A stretch of 64,000 nt of DNA, from positions 372,001 through 436,000 of the forward strand of contig JBAIAA010000532.1 of assembly GCA_037893245.1 (NCBI GenBank). Reading direction: 5' to 3'. Below the pieces are notes generated by a model. It saw only the letters and a list, made by a program, of their open reading frames with translations, searched no databases and was not told where the DNA came from. Position numbers and translations under genes: made by a program. Shown piece by piece: positions 58,771 through 64,000 of the stretch. Source of the stretch: Crossaster papposus. Its lineage: Eukaryota > Echinodermata > Asteroidea > Velatida > Solasteridae. The first letter of the stretch is position 1. Every line of letters starts with the position of its first letter.

Positions 58771-61700
58771 ATGTCATCACGCGAAATAATCAAGAAGGTC
58801 GGAGGACACATGGAAGAAGAGGTCAACCTTGTGAAAGAGCGGGAAGCCAACTTAAATTATGAGGAGTTTCACGTCGATATCCAACCCGCCAAAGCCCCTG
58901 TTCCCCGCGCCCGACGGAGGAAGTCAACGAAAGGCATCGGGAGACCTGGCTACAGAAGGCGAATCAGTACACCACATTCCTACGTCGAACTCATCTCAAT
59001 GGCGATCAAGGTAAAACAAAAAGGCTGTTTAAGCTTTTGAACTAAAGAATGTAATAACCGAACATTGTAGTTTTCCAGCTTATCATTATGTGATGCATTC
59101 GATGCATACATGATGTATATATTTTTGGCCATTGCAGTTTTTATGACGCCTTTCCATTTCTATCTTTGGAAAGAACTATATAGAAACAAAAGCCCGTTGT
59201 CCGAAGGTTCGACAGTCCGAGGTTTGATAGTCCGAAAGGTTCATTATTTCGAAAATGTAATAAGGTTAAAGAATCCAAAGGCTTACCTTATTTAAGCTTA
59301 CCTTATTTTAATTTCGGACTATTGAACCTTCGGACTAATTATCCTCGTTCTAAATTCAGACTATCAAACCTTCGGATTATCAAACCTTCGGACAATCGCA
59401 TCAAATGTTCGGATTAACTAAACTATCCGGGCCCTTAAATTTACTAGGTTTTAGTTATTTGACCACGGTAGTAGCACAATAACAACTTCATTTAGCTTTT
59501 TAGATTATTTCGGGTCATAAAGCAGCTTATTTGTAGAGATTCTGCCATCGAACTCGAGAGAAAGTGACCGTGCATTTTTGTATATCGTTTATGGATGCAT
59601 TTTGTACAAAGAAATTGCGACAGGGTGCGCCAAAATAAGATCAATACAGGAAAGCTAGTTGAGTGGATTCTAAAAATGACCATCAATCCACATGTACAAC
59701 CTATCTTCACAATATAGCCGTTCAGGTGGAAAGAAAACCGGATCTCGTTTTAATTGGTTTTGGGTCGTTCGTGGATTCGTTCGTGGTCACAACGCAATGA
59801 GCAATGGTCCTTTATTGTAAACAGTTGTTTCCTTTCAATTCCCAAGTGAACGCATTTCCTTGTTGTACATGTATTTTTCATTTCTCCCCTCCCCTATTGA
59901 TGCATTATTTTTAGCTTACTGGTTTAGCGCGCTGCGTCAGTGCACAGACCTTGCCCGCTGTTTTGTCCCAAGTCCGTTGTTAAAGTGACAATTTAGTACA
60001 AACATTGTATAAGCGGAGGAACCTTTTTTTCACAATGATCCGTTATCAATGCATATATTATTATGTCATTCTGTTTAGCCCCTTTTTATTAGCTGAAATA
60101 TCACTCGAATATATCAACACACCCACACCTCTCCCTTTTTGCTCAAAGCTATAGATCCACCCTACCCATGGGCTTTATTCACGAGTCGGGGGCATTAGTA
60201 AATTAAAAGTTAGGTACAATTTTCATTTTGGGAACTTGCAGATTAATGACCTTAATTATAAATTATTACCAATTTTTTTTCGATAATTGTGATTAAACAA
60301 TTTATCAGGGAACACGATGGCTTGGTGAATAAGGCCCATAAACATTTTGTCTAGGCTATATACTCTCAAGCGGTCCGGCCCGCGAATTTTTTTCCCCAAA
60401 CGACATTGCCATAGAACTGGGTTTTTTAGCGCATGGCTATCTGTTACGTCATGGTAGTACATTTTACTCTCAATTTATTGACCCTGGATTCTCAACTTAT
60501 TAACCCTAGGACTCTGGGTTTTAATGACCCTAGGATTCTCAACTTATTGACCCTAACCCTTTTTGACCCTAGGACCCTAGTACACGTCATGCAATGCAAC
60601 ACATGGATGAATGGATGACGTAGATATTAAACAACCAATCAGATGCGCTAAAAACCAGTTCTATGGCGATGTCGTTTGGAGAACAAAAATCGCGTCCGGC
60701 CCTAACCAAGGAGCCAATTTCATAGAGCTGCTTAAGCATAACAATTGCTTAAGCACAAAAACACTTGCTTGGTAATGCTAAGCTAACAACAGCTAAATAC
60801 CAATCATAAATAATATACATTAGATAGAGTTGTGGCTAGTAAGCTAGTTTTACTAAGCAAGAATGTTTTGTGCTTAAGCAATGTGTATGTTTAAGCAGCT
60901 CTATGAAATTGGCCCCTGGTCTAAATAGAAATGAAAAAAGTATTCCTTCGTGACATTACGGCAAATATAGGTGATAGGATTGTGCATTTTAAGATACATG
61001 TGTAAAAGCAATGAAATTTGGCACACAGTCCGAGTACATTGTATGTCATGACAAAGATATTTGGATCATCGCCGATTTTTCCTTTGTGAAAAAATATAGG
61101 TAGAATAACAAGTAATTGTTTTAAATTTTCAATTTTCAATTGCTTGCTATTCAACCTATATTTCTTCAAAGGACGAATCTGCGATGACCCTGTACCCAAA
61201 TAATCTCTTTCATACTATTTCATACTGTATCATCAAAGGCACAATTCTCCCATGCACTATTGAGTCTTTTTTTAGAAAGGGCTTCAGACTTGTGTTCGTT
61301 ATTCTGCTGTATTTGTTCGTAACTGCTAAATAATGTTTTTAATGCAAATTTGCTCCAAACGGGGCAAATACCACTCGAGGTAAGGAGCTAGAAAGAGAGA
61401 AAGAAATTAAAAAAAAAAAATCTTCTTGAAGCAAGATAAATCATAGGATGAGGAAAATCATGCACCAGGCAAAGAATTTTGAAGAACGAGAGACAAAGCT
61501 ATTGGCATATATATTTCGTGTTGCATCTATATGAACAGTTAGAGTATAATTGATGGGAACAGACAAAGAGCCGAGTTTCATGCTAAAACACCTGAACTGG
61601 AGGAACTATAATTTCAACACATTAATTCTTATTTTGTTTTGTCCCCTCACAGTCCTCTCCCCACTGCATGCTCACACTGAGAGAGATTATTGCCCATCTG

Positions 61701-62885
61701 GAACAACACAACGAATGCTTCCAGGGAAGCTACGTGGGCTGGAAGAACAGCGTCCGTCACAACCTCTCCTCCAGTCGCTGCTTCTTAAAACTTCTGCGAA
61801 ACAGCAATAGACCGTTCGCCAAGGACAACTTCTGGGCCATGAATCCAGACAGCCCCCATTGCCAGGAAGCCCAGCCGCGGGACTGGCAGTGCGACAGTCC
61901 TCCTGTCGACTTCTCGAAACTACCCGAGTCATCCACGTACCAGCTGACTCCCTGTGTGAGTCCACTTCAGACCTCCAACACCCAGTCCTTTGTACCGGAG
62001 CCACTATCATGGCAAAGCAGCGGCAATATACCCGGGGTGATGCATGTATACAGATCTGTACCAAGCCCCATCCTGGATGACCAGCCCATTGAATCAGCTC
62101 TCACTGTATTGCCGGCAGGAGCGAGTGTGTTACCACCCACGGTCGTCATTGATCAGCCAGTAGAACCGGCATCGCCTCACTCGTCAATAGGAGACGACAG
62201 TTCCGTTCAGTTACTTCCTCTTGACTTGAGCATGCATACTTTGTCTAAAGACAGGTTCCAAAGCAAAGCAACCGAAAGCTCCAACAGTCGACCAAGTTCT
62301 TCCCTCGCACCGGGGCTTCCTGATTTTAGCAAATGTGCACACCACAACCTGCCTGTTAGCCGCTTCTTGAATTCGCCCGATGAAGAAACTTGTAGAGACT
62401 ACTCGCCAGTTCGTCGTTATCCCGAATCACCTGTCGCGTTCACAGACCAGGATCCACACAACGCCCCAAACGCGTCTTATTTTTCACGTGTACCACCGTA
62501 TGTCATGCGACAATCCCCTTGCTTGGATACCGACGTGTACGGTTTTCAAAACGCTACTCCATGCTCAGCAGCCGCCAGGCCATACACACCATGGGACCAT
62601 GTGCCGCAAGATGACGTTCCTACTCCTAGAACCCCCGAAGAAGTTCGAGTGTTCGAAAGTCTGTACGAGCATTACTGGAATCAGGCTCTAAAGGAGAGAG
62701 AGACCATCCGCCGCCAGGTCGAGTTTCGAAGCTGGTATCAGAATCCTGTCGTATGCGCTAACAGCGATAGGTTGTCAAGATGTAGTACGCCCGCATCTTT
62801 AGAACCCAATAACGATTGCTTGGAGCGACCAACAAACTCTTGGTTTCCTATGCAATGTGTGCCATTCGAGAAGCACATTGTATAA
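58771..62885 (+). CDS. FOXH1-like: Divergent forkhead transcription factor, FoxH1-like
   Basis: Two exons, 58771-59010 and 61653-62885, join in phase 0 to give 490 residues. A basic stretch (about 46-64, RARRRKS to GYRRR) precedes a forkhead domain at about 67-145. In helix 3 and wing 1 it reads GWKNSVRHNLSSSRCF, then PFAKDNFWAMNP. FoxH1 is known for GWKDSIRHNLSS and PQAKGNFW, and the NLSS and AK.NFW features favour FoxH over FoxN or FoxM. The usual KPPYSY at the domain start is replaced by TPHSY. The long C-terminal region is low in structure and contains PLDLS at 269-273, the CtBP-binding consensus. I see no PPNK Smad-interaction motif. FoxH1 partners Smad2/3 in Nodal/Activin signalling; that role here is inference. 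Start is the first ATG after an in-frame stop at 58690; an upstream exon cannot be excluded. Confidence 0.82.
59190..59430. repeat. TCCGAAGGTTCGACAGTCCG repeat in forkhead intron
   Basis: Degenerate GTCCGAAGGTT and AACCTTCGGAC words face each other over about 240 bp. Confidence 0.6.
60369..60703. repeat. Inverted-repeat element with GGTCCGGCCCGCGA-like ends
   Basis: CCAAACGACATTGCCATAGA...ACTGGGTTTTTTAGCGC faces GCGCTAAAAACCAGT...TCTATGGCGATGTCGTTTGG. The loop is a GACCCTAGGATTCTCAACTT minisatellite. Confidence 0.8.
60711..60919. repeat. MITE-C copy
   Basis: GGAGCCAATTTCATAGAGCT to AGCTCTATGAAATTGGCCCC; forkhead intron. Confidence 0.85.
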
Positions 62886-64000
62886 TTATGACTGAACTAT
62901 AGTTAAACTACAGTGGTAACGTATTATTTGGAACCTGAAACTGTCTGAAGGCTGGTACTTGGCTGGTATCACGCGAATGTGATGCGAATGCAACATCACA
63001 AACTAATTGCTGCGAAATTTGCCTAAGGGGAAATGTGTTCAACTTTTGCGAATTCGCAGGGCGGGAAGTTGCCCTGACATGACGTCACAAATTCGCATTC
63101 GCGGCTTTGGCTAATATGTCCAGAAACTGTTGTGAAGTAAAGGCAATACTTTAAAAAAAAAAAAAATCTTTCATAATCACTATGTAGCCTATACATTTTG
63201 CTATGCACGTTCAAGTCCAACACACTAACTATTACCTGAAATACAAGTTAAGCAGTAGCTATAAACAGTTTAACATGGTGTTGCCTAATGTGACATTTTG
63301 ATACGTCGAAACATATTTTTCAACATTATTCTTTTAATTTATCAAAAATAATAACCTTATAAAAATACGTATGGTTTCATTTTGTGGTCAGTCCTTTTGT
63401 AGTAGTACACAGAAGGTTTGTATTTTTGCAACAGCGATTATTTATTTCGTTCAAAAGTGATTACTTTGTTACTATTTCTGTTGTTCAGGATTACAGGTAT
63501 CTTATACCCAGCACGATATGAGACCGAGGAACTCCCCTTTACCTTTTCACTCTCTACACATTGTTATCCAACGTGTCCCTCCTAAAAACTATTTAAAAAA
63601 ATTAAAAAAATCATGAGAAACCACAACATTCCGCAAACACAATGACCACCACAAAGGAGGGGGGTTTCCTCCGTCTCATGTCTTGCTCCATATGAGGTAT
63701 GTTGTATATTAATTTATGTTTAGAAAAATGGGACAAATTAAAAGCTTCATCCATCGTTATCCATCGTTAACTATTGTTAGTAGTACTGCAGTTTATTTCA
63801 TCCAGTTAAATTCATTTGTTTTCGATACACGTCGTATCATTACATGATTAGAACTAACAAATAATGTGCAACAAATAATATCAAGGCAAAATTACTTAAG
63901 TCAAAGTTTTCATTCTGAAAAATATTTCGTTTGCTTACGGTTCAAGTAGACAAGTACCAGTTCTTAATGTACAGTGTGTCTCCAAAAACATGCAACAGAA
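62886..64000. other. Downstream flank of the forkhead gene
   Basis: 3' UTR and intergenic sequence, no gene. 63505-63700 is related to 545-670 (AGCACGATATGAGACCGA, CCGTCTCATGTCTTGCTCCA). A TACAGTGTGTCTCCAAAAA element end is cut by the right edge at 63970. Confidence 0.45.

Noticed and set aside
1..64000. CRISPR arrays, bacterial operons or a prokaryotic defence system
   Set aside because: The split genes, SINEs and MITEs show eukaryotic nuclear DNA; the direct repeats are contiguous satellites without spacers.

Overview
The window is animal nuclear DNA, almost certainly from a marine invertebrate deuterostome. The genes are split by GT-AG introns and their proteins are close to human ones. 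The introns are AT-rich, 1-6 kb long and crowded with short foldback (MITE-like) repeats, tRNA-derived SINEs and satellites. The repeat style, in particular the TAAGCA-rich and AGTTCGCGCC-bounded MITEs, reminds me of echinoderms. That is an impression and not a demonstrated assignment.

Layout. (1) 1.4-13.6 kb, minus strand: GAS8/DRC4, a coiled-coil subunit of the ciliary nexin-dynein regulatory complex. Nine coding exons are present; the C-terminal exon or exons lie beyond the left edge. (2) 14.3-27.1 kb, plus strand: FA2H, fatty acid 2-hydroxylase, six exons and complete, arranged head to head with GAS8 across about 0.7 kb. (3) 27.1-37.7 kb: no convincing gene. This stretch holds MITEs, a 176-bp satellite, long inverted repeats and composite DNA transposons. 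(4) 37.7-39.4 kb, plus strand: an apparently intronless single-pass membrane protein with two Ig-like domains and tyrosine motifs in its tail. (5) 44.3-55.4 kb, minus strand: IST1, the ESCRT-III-associated factor. Eight coding exons were located, and reading phase shows that one short exon is still missing. (6) 58.8-62.9 kb, plus strand: a two-exon divergent forkhead factor whose domain most resembles FoxH1, divergently arranged with IST1.

The genes do not form a pathway; they are ordinary neighbours with cilium, lipid, receptor, ESCRT and transcription roles. From memory, human GAS8, FA2H and IST1 all lie on chromosome 16q, so the window probably preserves an old linkage.

The most unusual content is (a) the FoxH-like gene, (b) a 176-bp satellite in which a segment of about 30 bp is inverted in alternating units, (c) internally repetitive elements bounded by inverted TTAACCCTAAC ends, and (d) several strong foldbacks lying within 25-40 bp of splice donors. 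Exon boundaries were set by hand from splice signals, reading phase and remembered human homologues. No alignment or search was run.
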